A stretch of DNA of 64,000 bases. Origin: CAG-826 sp964504595. Its GTDB lineage: Bacteria; Bacillota_I; Bacilli_A; RFN20; CAG-826. Within the stretch, counting starts at the first letter, position 1. Each line of letters begins with the position of its first letter. A model generated the notes under the pieces. That model saw only the letters and a list, made by a program, of their open reading frames with translations. It was not told where the DNA came from and did no database searches. Of the stretch, positions 52,471 to 60,031 are shown piece by piece. Position numbers and translations under genes: made by a program. The stretch spans positions 41,518 through 105,517 of the forward strand of contig CAZDEE010000003.1 in assembly GCA_964504595.1 (NCBI GenBank). The letters are read 5' to 3'.

Positions 52471-53358
52471 TTACCAATTTTTCTTTTCTTTTTTATGGTC
52501 GTGATTGTTTTTTCTTTCTTCTACCATTTTACAAAACCATTCAACCATATTAGGATCTCGATGTGAGAAGAAAGCACTTGTATTTGTATCTAATTTTTTT
52601 ATTTCTTCCATATCTTCTTTTGTTAATTCAAAATCAAATACATCAAAATTTTGTTTTATTCTATCTTCATGAACTGATTTTGGTAAAACAACAATATTTC
52701 TTTGAATTGCCCATCTTAACATTACTTGTGCCGGGGTTTTATGATATTTATCACCAATTTCTTGTAAAACAGGATTAGTAAATAAACCATTTCTACCTTC
52801 TCCAAATGACGCCCATGCTTCATGAACAACTTGATACTTATTCATCCATTTATTATCTTCTTCTCTTTGGTAATTAGGATGTGTTTCAATTTGATTTACC
52901 ATCGGTTTTATACGAGCAAAATTACAAATATCAACAAGTCTATCAGGATAAAAATTAGAAACACCTATCGATTTAATTTTTACTTCAAGATACAAATCCT
53001 CTAAAGCTCTCCAAGCTCCATAATAATCATTAAATGGTTGATGTAATAAAACCAAATCAATATAATCAACTTTTAATTGTTTCATCGATTCAATTACTGA
53101 TTTTTTACATTCTTCATATCCATAATGTTCAATCCAAACTTTTGTCGTTATGAATAATTCTTCTCGAGGTAATCCACATTGAATAATGGCTTCACCAACT
53201 TCCTCTTCATTAAAATAACTTTGTGCGGTATCGATTAAACGATATCCTTCTTTAATCGCCATTAAAACGCAATTAGTGCACTCTTCCTTTGATATTTGAT
53301 AAACGCCATATCCTAAAATAGGCATTTTAACTCCATTACTTAGTGTTATATATTCCAT
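52471..53358 (-). CDS. Aldo/keto reductase
   Basis: 295 residues, TIM barrel. 'YRLIDTAQSYFNEEEVGEAI' contains the catalytic Asp and Tyr, 'FITTKVWIEHYG' the Lys, and 'IGVSNFYPDRLV', 'LPKSVHEDRIKQNFDVFDFEL' bind NADPH. This is AKR5-like (2,5-diketo-gluconate reductase type), reducing a wide range of aldehydes. The C-terminus is extended by a His/Lys/Glu-rich tail. It leads the three-gene reductase unit and has a good GGGAGG site. Confidence 0.92.
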   Translation of the reverse strand: MEYITLSNGVKMPILGYGVYQISKEECTNCVLMAIKEGYRLIDTAQSYFNEEEVGEAIIQCGLPREELFITTKVWIEHYGYEECKKSVIESMKQLKVDYIDLVLLHQPFNDYYGAWRALEDLYLEVKIKSIGVSNFYPDRLVDICNFARIKPMVNQIETHPNYQREEDNKWMNKYQVVHEAWASFGEGRNGLFTNPVLQEIGDKYHKTPAQVMLRWAIQRNIVVLPKSVHEDRIKQNFDVFDFELTKEDMEEIKKLDTNTSAFFSHRDPNMVEWFCKMVEERKNNHDHKKEKKNW

Positions 53359-53423
53359 ATTTTTCCTCCCTTTTTATATAAAATATTATAAACCTAGATC
53401 ATAGAAGAAAAAATAATAAACTT

Positions 53424-53456
53424 AAAAAAATAGAATGCATTAAAGATTGCATCCTA
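53424..53456 (-). terminator. Terminator of the 53495 gene
   Basis: A 9-bp stem with one mismatch (53448-53456 with 53431-53439), followed on the minus strand by T7. Confidence 0.65.
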
Positions 53457-53494
53457 TATTCTAAATAACAAAAAATAAAACATTTATAATCTCA

Positions 53495-53992
53495 TTAATC
53501 TTTAAACCACTTAATAATTTTAATTACAGAAATTAATAAACAAATACCTGGAATTACTAAAAACACCTCTGGAAGTTGTCCTTGATATCCTACAAGGTTA
53601 ACAGTAATAAAAGATAATCCACCACACATAATAAAGTAAACAGCAATTCTCGTAGTTCTTCGCTTTTCTATTGTAAAAAATGAAGTAGTTAACCATTCAT
53701 GAAATTCAATTTTATAATCTAAATCTTCTACAAAAACCTCAGGACCAAACGAATACATCATCGATGAAAATGTTGTATATAATATCCATAGTGATAATTC
53801 GCTCATTTTCTCACCAGTATTATCCGCTATAACAATTACCGCTAAAACAATTGTCACTAATGAAAATAAAGCACACATAAATTTACTTATAATATAATTT
53901 TTTAACAGTCCTCTTAAAATTATTATTAACACTATAATCGCGATAAGAAAACAAATAAAAAATGTATCTTGATCTAATAAAAAAACATTCAT
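53495..53992 (-). CDS. Small membrane protein of unknown function
   Basis: 165 residues with four or five hydrophobic helices (about 10-27, 33-55, 64-80, 113-133 and 140-160), and a soluble middle loop with 'EVFVEDLDYKIEFHEW'. No family recognised. The start is preceded by GGAG 9 bases upstream (read on the minus strand), with its own terminator, so it is probably a real single gene. It belongs to a run of three unknown membrane proteins. Confidence 0.5.
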   Translation of the reverse strand: MNVFLLDQDTFFICFLIAIIVLIIILRGLLKNYIISKFMCALFSLVTIVLAVIVIADNTGEKMSELSLWILYTTFSSMMYSFGPEVFVEDLDYKIEFHEWLTTSFFTIEKRRTTRIAVYFIMCGGLSFITVNLVGYQGQLPEVFLVIPGICLLISVIKIIKWFKD

Positions 53993-54090
53993 AGCTAGCT
54001 CATTCTCCTTAAAACATCTATGAAGAAATTATAGTATTTTCTAGCAATAATGCAAGAAAGCTAATTATTTTTTTATTTTAAACCATAATA

Positions 54091-54136
54091 AAAGTGAACC
54101 TCTTAAGTTAATAAAGCTAACTTAGTTGGTTCACCA
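54091..54136 (-). terminator. Terminator of the HdeD-like gene
   Basis: On the minus strand the outer arms 54128-54135 and 54093-54100 pair, with inner pairing of AACTAAGTTA with TTAACTT, followed by a T-rich tail. Confidence 0.6.
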
Positions 54137-54146
54137 TACAAATCAT

Positions 54147-54752
54147 TTAATCTTTTTTAGTTTTTTTCTTTTCTGGAATTGCAATCGCACCTACAATAAT
54201 AAGGAATAAGCTTGAGGCAATTACAAGCACCGAGATTACCCAACTAAAAATAATTGTTGGAATTCCACTTACAAATAAATAAGTGCCAAATGAAATTACT
54301 AAAATACTAAGTATTAAATAAAGTATTAAATATTTCGGACGACGATCTTTATATGTATAGAAACAATTAATAACCATCATAGAACCTCTTAACCAAACTA
54401 AGAAGCCAATTGCATTTCCTGGTTTCATAAAGCTAATAAGGCCAAAATAATCAAAAGCGCATAATATTGCTAAAACTAACAAAAGAACTATTTCAGTTAT
54501 TCTAACACTTTTAATAACTTTTTCTTGATTCTTATCAATTCTAATTATCATCATAACGATCAAAAATATTAAAACTGCGAATAAAACTAAGCTAACAGCT
54601 TCATTTGACCATGTTTTCCAAAAAACATCACTATCTTGCCAAACTGGTAATAAGAAAATTCCAAATACCATTAAGATGGCGCCTATTATCCAATACAAAG
54701 GAAATAATTTTGTTTTCTTAATAACTAGTTTTTTATTCTTTTTACTACTCAT
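54147..54752 (-). CDS. Six- or seven-helix membrane protein (HdeD/DUF308-like)
   Basis: 201 residues. A basic N-terminus is followed by paired hydrophobic helices with short loops: 'LYWIIGAILMVFGIFLLP', 'AVSLVLFAVLIFLIVMMIIR', 'IVLLLVLAILCAFDYFG', 'FLVWLRGSMMVINCFYTY', 'LILYLILSILVISFGTYLF', and 'ISVLVIASSLFLIIVGAIA'. The repeated 'GIFLL/GTYLF' turns resemble the HdeD/DUF308 fold, but with no firm signature. Ends in a Lys-rich tail. Probably a stand-alone gene; function unknown. Confidence 0.5.
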   Translation of the reverse strand: MSSKKNKKLVIKKTKLFPLYWIIGAILMVFGIFLLPVWQDSDVFWKTWSNEAVSLVLFAVLIFLIVMMIIRIDKNQEKVIKSVRITEIVLLLVLAILCAFDYFGLISFMKPGNAIGFLVWLRGSMMVINCFYTYKDRRPKYLILYLILSILVISFGTYLFVSGIPTIIFSWVISVLVIASSLFLIIVGAIAIPEKKKTKKD

Positions 54753-54791
54753 CTTTTAAATCCTCCATCAATAAAGTAATTATACAATGTT

Positions 54792-55535
54792 TTAACTATT
54801 ATTGCTCTTTTTAAAAAATCTTTTTTGATATTTTTTTAAAAAACCTTGGAGTTGTTTTTTGTGTTTACATAATTTTTCTTTACAATTAATGCAGTGCAAA
54901 CTTTTATTAGTGCTTTCAATAAATCTTTCTGGATGAACCTTATAAGTAATTTCCCATCGAATCAACAAAGCAAACGCACAGATAAGAAGCGAATATGTAT
55001 AAATGCTTGGAATAAATATTAATGGCGTAAACATCATAATAAAATCCCAATTGTATATTCGACATGTCGTACAACATCTGTTATGCATGATCCAAGTTTG
55101 AAATGGACAAAAGAATAAAATACAAATGATATCACATACCGAAAATGCAAGTGAAATTAATATTAATATTTCCTTATCTATAATCGACAGAAAATATAAT
55201 CCACCTATTATTGAATTTAAAGCAATCCAAATAATAAAAACAAAAAATGTTTTATACCATTGTTGCTTAGCACTCGATGCATTATTATCATCTTTTATAT
55301 AGTTCTTTTTAAATTGTTTTTGACATCCCATACTTTCTTGACTATTAGGGAAAAAACGTAAAACCATTTCAACAATATAAAAAATCCAAATTACACCTAA
55401 AATATAATAATTTGTCGTTATAATATTTAATTTATCAAAAATGTACGCTAAAACAGCTAAAAGGAAAAGAAGTGATCTAATGATTAATTTAACATAATGA
55501 ATAATGCTTATTTTTGACAACTTAATTTTAACCAC
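54792..55535 (-). CDS. Conserved membrane protein with a CPFQ-W-NRCCTTCR motif
   Basis: 247 residues with about six helices. The striking part is 'CPFQTWIMHNRCCTTCR' (about 155-171) followed by 'IYNWDFIMMFTPL', with two more Cys-Cys pairs in the C-terminal tail ('LHCINCKEKLCKHK'). I have seen this layout in uncharacterised proteins of gut Clostridia and Bacilli, without a name I can trust. The clustered Cys suggest metal binding or redox work at the membrane face. The upstream 385-bp gap contains a large hairpin (55808-55905). Confidence 0.5.
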   Translation of the reverse strand: MVKIKLSKISIIHYVKLIIRSLLFLLAVLAYIFDKLNIITTNYYILGVIWIFYIVEMVLRFFPNSQESMGCQKQFKKNYIKDDNNASSAKQQWYKTFFVFIIWIALNSIIGGLYFLSIIDKEILILISLAFSVCDIICILFFCPFQTWIMHNRCCTTCRIYNWDFIMMFTPLIFIPSIYTYSLLICAFALLIRWEITYKVHPERFIESTNKSLHCINCKEKLCKHKKQLQGFLKKYQKRFFKKSNNS

Positions 55536-55693
55536 AATTTATTCCTCCATTTCGTTTAATTATAAACGGAATTTGTTAACTAATGATTAATAAATAATCT
55601 AATATATTTATTAAAATACAATTATAAAAAGCAAAAACATTTTAAATTAATTAATAATTGCAAAATATAAAAACAGGCTAGTTTTATTATTAA

Positions 55694-55825
55694 ATATTGC
55701 TCAGTTTAATAAAACGCATAATTTATAAAGTAGAAAATGTTTCTATTCGAAATGTAGATGGAGTTTATATTTTGCCAATAACCGCTTTAAAAATTAATAA
55801 CAATTTTAAAAAAGCACTATTGTGA
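55694..55825 (+). other. Short open frame without recognised function
   Basis: A 43-codon frame, beginning after a stop at 55693, reads 'YKVENVSIRNVDGVYILP' and runs into the large hairpin. It has no ribosome site and only a TTG as a possible start. It may be the end of a lost gene or chance. Apart from this and the hairpin, the region 55536-55920 shows nothing else. Confidence 0.2.
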
Positions 55826-55905
55826 TTTGTACTTAATTATTGAGTCTTTCTAACTATTTTAGTTAGTCAAACTTTTGAAGTTAAGTACAGAACTAGTGCT
55901 TTTTT
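55808..55905 (-). terminator. Large branched hairpin, terminator of the acetyltransferase gene
   Basis: Arms 55808-55819 and 55894-55905 pair perfectly over 12 bp, with an inner 8-bp pair (55829-55836 with 55881-55888) and an innermost AACTA-TAGTT hairpin. Both outer ends have A/T runs, so it can work in both directions. It is larger (98 bases) than a usual terminator. Confidence 0.55.
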
Positions 55906-55920
55906 TCATTTGTTTTATTA

Positions 55921-56514
55921 TTAATATGGCTTATAACCAGTTTTATCCTTAGCAGTAATTTTTCTAATAACTCGACATGGAACTCCCGCTGCTACAACAT
56001 TATCTGGAATATCTTTTGTAACAACACTTCCAGAACCAATTATTGTATTGTCACCTATTGTAACTCCTTGATTAATACATACATTTGCGCCCACCCAAAC
56101 ATTATTTCCTATTTTAACTTTCTTAGCAAAACATGCTCCATTAGCGCGTTCTTCCGCATCAAAAGCATGATTGGATGTATAAATACCAACACGTGGACCA
56201 AAAAGAACATTATCTCCTATATCAATTCCGCCACCATCTAGCATAACGCAATCAAAGTTTGCATAAAAATTATTACCGATTATAATATTGTATCCAAATT
56301 CAACACGTAATGAAGGTTCAAAATGGACACCTTTTCCAATTGATTTAAATAATGATTTTAGGATTAACTCTCTTTCTTCAGAAGGTTTATCATAACTTGC
56401 ATTATATTCATTAGTTAACTCAATAGCGTGTTTTCTCGCTTCTATAAATTCTAGTGTTAAATCATTATACATATTTCCTTCTAAAGCAAATAATTTTTGT
56501 TCTTCTAAATTCAT
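55921..56514 (-). CDS. Maltose O-acetyltransferase-like hexapeptide acetyltransferase
   Basis: 197 residues. The N-terminal 'MYNDLTLEFIEARKHAIELTNEYNA' (in pieces, from about 14) is the Maa domain, followed by left-handed beta-helix hexapeptide repeats: 'NIIIGNNFYANFDCVMLDGGGIDIGDNVLFGPRVGIYTSNHA' (in pieces) with the catalytic His in 'SNHAFD', and 'GSGSVVTKDIPDNVVAAGVPCRVI' at the end. It acetylates sugars such as maltose, glucose or galactosides with acetyl-CoA. A single gene. Confidence 0.92.
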   Translation of the reverse strand: MNLEEQKLFALEGNMYNDLTLEFIEARKHAIELTNEYNASYDKPSEERELILKSLFKSIGKGVHFEPSLRVEFGYNIIIGNNFYANFDCVMLDGGGIDIGDNVLFGPRVGIYTSNHAFDAEERANGACFAKKVKIGNNVWVGANVCINQGVTIGDNTIIGSGSVVTKDIPDNVVAAGVPCRVIRKITAKDKTGYKPY

Positions 56515-56658
56515 TTTTGTATCCTCTTTTATCTATTAATTTCTATTTAGAAAATCTATCACTTTACATAAAATGCTAGAATATCTATTCATTGTCTTAT
56601 ATTTATAATCAAAATCAATATCTGTTTATCTATAAAACATTACAGAATTAACTATTTT

Positions 56659-57102
56659 TTAATTATTCTTCTTCATTTCCATATATGGAAGTGTATCAAA
56701 GCCACACTTTTTATAAACATTAACCGCTCTTGTGTTATAATCATCGACTTCTAAGCGAAATAAAGAATGAGGATATTTTTCCTCAATAAACTTAAAGAAA
56801 CTACTTCCAATACCTAATCCTCGATATTCATCTTTAATATATAAATCTTCAATCCAAATGCATGATTTACCAAATTCAGTTGAAAAACTTTTAGCAATCA
56901 TCGCATATCCTTGAATAATATTATCTTTTTCAAAAACGAATCCTTCAACATAAGGATTATCATTAATACAATTATCAATATCTTCATTGAATATCTCTTC
57001 TGATCCATTTGTGTAAACTGCATCTGAATTATAAAACACCCGCATCATTTCTAAAATTTCTTCTTTATCTTGTTTGTTCATATTTCTAATTTTAATATCC
57101 AT
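56659..57102 (-). CDS. GNAT-family N-acetyltransferase
   Basis: 147 residues. 'KDEYRGLGIGSSFFKFIEE' is the acetyl-CoA loop (R-G-x-G-I-G) and 'VDDYNTRAVNVYKKCGFDTLPYMEMKK' is the typical C-terminus (AVNVYKKCGF). A large group with diverse amine substrates. It is monocistronic by spacing. The start is preceded by GGAG 9 bases upstream on the minus strand. Confidence 0.88.
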   Translation of the reverse strand: MDIKIRNMNKQDKEEILEMMRVFYNSDAVYTNGSEEIFNEDIDNCINDNPYVEGFVFEKDNIIQGYAMIAKSFSTEFGKSCIWIEDLYIKDEYRGLGIGSSFFKFIEEKYPHSLFRLEVDDYNTRAVNVYKKCGFDTLPYMEMKKNN

Positions 57103-57216
57103 CTTCTTCTCCTACTTTCATCTTTTTTTACTAATATGCTCTATTTTGCATATCATTCATATTTCATCAATAAAAGTATATCAGAAAGCATAGTTTTTTA
57201 CCAATAATGTCTTATT

Positions 57217-57543
57217 TTATAACTTATCATACTTAGTAGATACACCTTTAGATTTTTCTAACGGATATTTCTTTTCATTTTTATCCATTTTAGCATTTAA
57301 TATATCTACTATGTCCAAACCTAATACTTGTGTCATTTGTATACAATAATTCAAAACATCCGCTAATTCTTCTTTAACATTTTCTAAATCATATTCAGTA
57401 TCACTCCATTGAAAACATTCTAAAAGTTCTCCAGCTTCAATGCTAATAGATTTAGCCAAATTAGATGGAGTATGAAATTGTCTCCAATCTCTTTCTGTTA
57501 CAAAATCTTCTATTCTTTGTTTTACTTTTTCCAATCTATCCAT
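57217..57543 (-). CDS. MazG-like nucleotide pyrophosphohydrolase
   Basis: 108 residues. It has 'HTPSNLAKSISIEAGELLECFQW' (first Glu-x-x-Glu, in 'EAGELLE') and 'VKEELADVLNYCIQM' (second, in 'EELADVLNY'), the four metal-binding acids of the all-alpha NTP pyrophosphatase fold. This short form resembles RS21-C6/MazG-like dCTP-type house-cleaning enzymes. It follows a truncated antitoxin-like frame by 17 bp and could be expressed from the same transcript. The canonical function is sanitising nucleotide pools. Confidence 0.9.
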   Translation of the reverse strand: MDRLEKVKQRIEDFVTERDWRQFHTPSNLAKSISIEAGELLECFQWSDTEYDLENVKEELADVLNYCIQMTQVLGLDIVDILNAKMDKNEKKYPLEKSKGVSTKYDKL

Positions 57544-57560
57544 ATATTTAACCTCTCTTG

Positions 57561-57689
57561 CTATTTATTAAAACTAATTTCATATTTACATTTTAAATGA
57601 TTATATTTTGAATAAGGAATTCTTTTTTCTTTTTTTAATCTCCCTACAATAATACCAGGATGATATACTTTATTAATTTTTTCGCCCAT
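57561..57689 (-). pseudogene. Truncated HigA-like antitoxin
   Basis: 42 codons from ATG 57689, preceded by GGAGGTGAG. 'VYHPGIIVGRLKKEKRIPYSKY' matches the start of HigA-type antitoxins (H-P-G-E-x-L-x-x-x-L), but the HTH core is missing because a stop comes early (57561). Its start overlaps the end of the toxin remnant by 17 bp, as in a normal higBA pair. It lies 17 bp upstream of the MazG-like gene. Perhaps non-functional, or a short peptide. Confidence 0.5.
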
Positions 57690-57942
57690 AATGTTTACTC
57701 ACCTCCACTATTTCCACGCAAGCCGATATTGTATAAACTAATATCTTTACTAATCCTTCTCATTTTCATCTAATAGAATTAAAATCAATCTAAATCCAGT
57801 AGACATTTCCAAATATATTGAGTATTCACCTTTGTGATTACCTTTTAAAGAATATAATTTATATTGAGGTAAAGCAAAGCAGATTGCTTTATACTTACTA
57901 ATAGGAAATTTAAGTTCATATATTGCTATATTATTTTCTAAT
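57673..57942 (-). pseudogene. HigB-like RelE-family toxin remnant
   Basis: An open frame lacking its N-terminal 20-30 residues and a start codon reads 'YSLKGNHKGEYSIYLEMSTGFRLILILLDEN'-type sequence (two motifs: 'LKGNHKGEYSI' and 'GFRLILILLDENE'), the core of HigB/RelE toxins. It is broken near 57755 by a frameshift; the next frame continues 'VKILVYTISACVEIVEVSKHYG', the expected HigB C-terminus. With the overlapping antitoxin-like start it forms a decayed toxin-antitoxin module. Confidence 0.55.
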
Positions 57943-57958
57943 TAAACTACAAAGCAAT

Positions 57959-58008
57959 AAAAAACCATACCCTTGAGCTAATAACTCTTGAGTATGGTTC
58001 TTTTTTTA
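57959..58008. terminator. Bidirectional terminator beside the toxin remnant
   Basis: A long stem (57964-57977 with 57986-58000, one or two mismatches) has A5 and T7 on its two sides. It occupies the place where the toxin's N-terminus would be. Between it and 58129 there is no recognisable gene. Confidence 0.75.
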
Positions 58009-58128
58009 CCTCTTAAGATGCAAATTAGAAAAATCCCTAATTATACCCATCTTTTTGCGGTTTTTTTATAAAAATTACCATTCTGTTATAGTGATGTCAT
58101 TACTTTATCAACAGATATATTATCTAAT

Positions 58129-58178
58129 AAAAAAGAATATGATTATGCTTGTTATTAAAATCAAGTAGTCATATTCTT
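58129..58178 (-). terminator. Terminator of the HTH/HEPN two-gene unit
   Basis: A 10-bp outer stem (58169-58178 with 58133-58142), with inner pairing of CTTG and CAAG, is followed on the minus strand by TTTTTATT. Confidence 0.7.
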
Positions 58179-58225
58179 AAATTATAAAAATTATATTTGC
58201 TTTTTTAATTAAAAATAATACTTTT

Positions 58226-58687
58226 CTATATAAACATATATATCAAAAATATCGAAATCACCAAAATCACTATAAAAATCAAAGCTACATTTAAACTTCC
58301 TTCTTTTTCTTTTGATTTAGATGGACTTCCACTATATGAGCTTTTAGTAATTTGCTTTGATACATAAGTTTGACGTCCTCTTATTTTTTTTGCATACAAC
58401 GCAAGAGGATCTGTTTGATTCATAATGCGCGCATAAAAATCATCAAGCCACTCAACATCTTCATTAGAACAATAATCATCTTCGCTACAATTCGGTTCAT
58501 GTGAAATTTTATTTCTAATCCAACGATAATGTTTTAATTTTTTTAAATCTTCATTCCATCCATCAACGTAATACTCACCATTATAATTTTTTTCCATTCT
58601 TTCAATATATCCTGTTATTTTCTTATCGTCTCCATACATATCTCCGCATAATTTTTCTAAACGTTTATAAGCCTCTATAAATTTCAT
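58226..58687 (-). CDS. Membrane-anchored protein with HEPN-type RxxxxH motif
   Basis: 153 residues. An all-alpha N-terminal domain of about 100 residues contains 'YRWIRNKISHEPN' with Arg58 and His63, the R-x4-H motif of HEPN ribonucleases, in the usual Arg-Asn context. A Ser/Lys-rich linker (about 110-130) and one C-terminal helix ('VALIFIVILVISIFLIYMFI', 133-152) follow, making it a tail-anchored protein facing the cytoplasm. Its start overlaps the upstream HTH gene by 23 bp. HEPN proteins with such partners are often toxins or defence effectors. A non-catalytic HEPN-like domain is the alternative. Confidence 0.6.
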   Translation of the reverse strand: MKFIEAYKRLEKLCGDMYGDDKKITGYIERMEKNYNGEYYVDGWNEDLKKLKHYRWIRNKISHEPNCSEDDYCSNEDVEWLDDFYARIMNQTDPLALYAKKIRGRQTYVSKQITKSSYSGSPSKSKEKEGSLNVALIFIVILVISIFLIYMFI

Positions 58688-59771
58688 CTTTTCTCACTCC
58701 TTTTGTAATTTCAGACAATTTTTCAGCTAAAAGACTAATTTCATAATCATTTATTTCTACATCAATAATAATTAATGCAAATTTAATTCCACCATCTTTA
58801 TTCGAAATCAACCCTCCTAATTCCTTACTCATATAATAGTCATCAATATTAATTTCATTAAGTTTTTGTTTATTATAATCAATTCCAAAATTCAACATTT
58901 CTTTTGCTCTTTGCTTATATTTATCTAAGTGTTGTAAAGCATAATGTAAACAATTATTAATTATTGGATTCACTGTATTATAAGTCAAATGTTCCGGTTC
59001 TTTTTTTCTTTTTTCAACAACCCGTTCATATATTCTTGTTTCAAGCAAATAATTAAATAAAGTATCATTATCCAATATAATTTCTAAATAATTATCATTA
59101 TAAAAAATAACATTTTTTCCTCCATAATGGCCATTTGTAAAAAACATGTGATATGAATCAAAAATATTATAAAACAAGCATTCATCATTCATACTTGCAA
59201 CAAGGCGTGCAAAATCTATTAAATTATCAAAATTAACCCATGTCGATTCTTTATTTTTCCGCAAATCAAAATTATTCCTAAATGGCCATCTAAGTTTAAT
59301 TCCATACTCTTCATATAAATAACGAACACCATTTATTGAATGATATTCAACGATATAATCAAGGAATGTTTTACCAAATTCATCTGTTTGAGTAATAATA
59401 GAAGAACCATCTTTAGCAAGTAATAAATCAAATTCATTTTTATATAACTCCATATTATCCAAATATGCATAATATCTAAATCCTTTATTAAACGGAACAT
59501 TATCTTTTTCTACTGGTAGTTTATATGCATTTTCATCTAATATTCTTGCTAAAGAAACACCAAATATTTTTTCTAAAGGAATAATAAATTCATATTTAAG
59601 CGGTCTTTTTCCATTCAACATTTTTGAAAAATTAGATTTTTCTTTTTCTACAAATTCGTAAGCATCCTGCCCTGTAATTCCTAATTCATGTGCAATGCAA
59701 AGTAATAAACAACTATACATTTTAATGCCTTTTAAATTCATATAATAATCTATATTGGATTTAATATTCAT
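58665..59771 (-). CDS. HTH-domain regulator with long C-terminal helical region
   Basis: 368 residues. The N-terminal 80 residues form an XRE-like helix-turn-helix ('EKEKSNFSKMLNGKRPLKYEFIIPLEKIFGVSL', recognition around 45-75). The remaining 290 residues are helical and Tyr-rich, including one ankyrin-like stretch ('TFLDYIVEYHSINGVRYLYEEYG', about 134-156) but no clear repeat array. I recognise no named family for the whole. It lies upstream of, and overlaps, the HEPN-like membrane gene, and its promoter region carries repeated TGGTCATTTTT boxes (59852-59910). It probably controls its own operon and may sense a trigger with the long domain. Confidence 0.6.
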   Translation of the reverse strand: MNIKSNIDYYMNLKGIKMYSCLLLCIAHELGITGQDAYEFVEKEKSNFSKMLNGKRPLKYEFIIPLEKIFGVSLARILDENAYKLPVEKDNVPFNKGFRYYAYLDNMELYKNEFDLLLAKDGSSIITQTDEFGKTFLDYIVEYHSINGVRYLYEEYGIKLRWPFRNNFDLRKNKESTWVNFDNLIDFARLVASMNDECLFYNIFDSYHMFFTNGHYGGKNVIFYNDNYLEIILDNDTLFNYLLETRIYERVVEKRKKEPEHLTYNTVNPIINNCLHYALQHLDKYKQRAKEMLNFGIDYNKQKLNEINIDDYYMSKELGGLISNKDGGIKFALIIIDVEINDYEISLLAEKLSEITKGVRKDEIYRGL

Positions 59772-59851
59772 CTCTTTTACCTCCTAAATTATTTATAATC
59801 ATACAATATCACAAAAGATATTAAAAATGTAGTCGTTAAAGACAACTTTCG

Positions 59852-59910
59852 TGGTCATTTTTAGCTATAGTCATTTTTTTGCCGTTTTTTATTCTCGGCA
59901 AAAATGACCA
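59852..59910. promoter_or_regulatory. Operator-like repeated boxes upstream of the HTH/HEPN unit
   Basis: A TGGTCATTTTT box (59852-59862), a TAGTCATTTTTTTGCCG box (59868-59884) and the inverse CGGCAAAAATGACCA (59896-59910). The second and third can pair into a hairpin with an 11-base loop. The spacing and symmetry fit binding sites for the HTH protein. They lie in the 260-bp divergent region also serving the ABC transporter. Confidence 0.45.
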
Positions 59911-60008
59911 TAATTGATAAAATCAGATTTCAAACTATTTCTTTTTATATAGTTTTTTATTCAATTAATAAGACAAAGTATTTTTAATTTTATCTAAACA
60001 TTATCACC

Positions 60009-60024
60009 TATAATGCTGTATAAT
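60009..60024 (+). promoter_or_regulatory. Two tandem TATAAT boxes close to the ABC transporter start
   Basis: TATAAT occurs at 60009-60014 and 60019-60024, 18 and 8 bases before the ATG at 60032, with no visible ribosome site. If used as -10 boxes the mRNA would be nearly or completely leaderless. No good -35 box is seen. Confidence 0.35.
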
Positions 60025-60031
60025 AATAGCC

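Noticed and set aside
58013..58128. Further toxin or leader peptide between the terminators
   Set aside because: Short broken frames only, with no ribosome site or recognisable motif.
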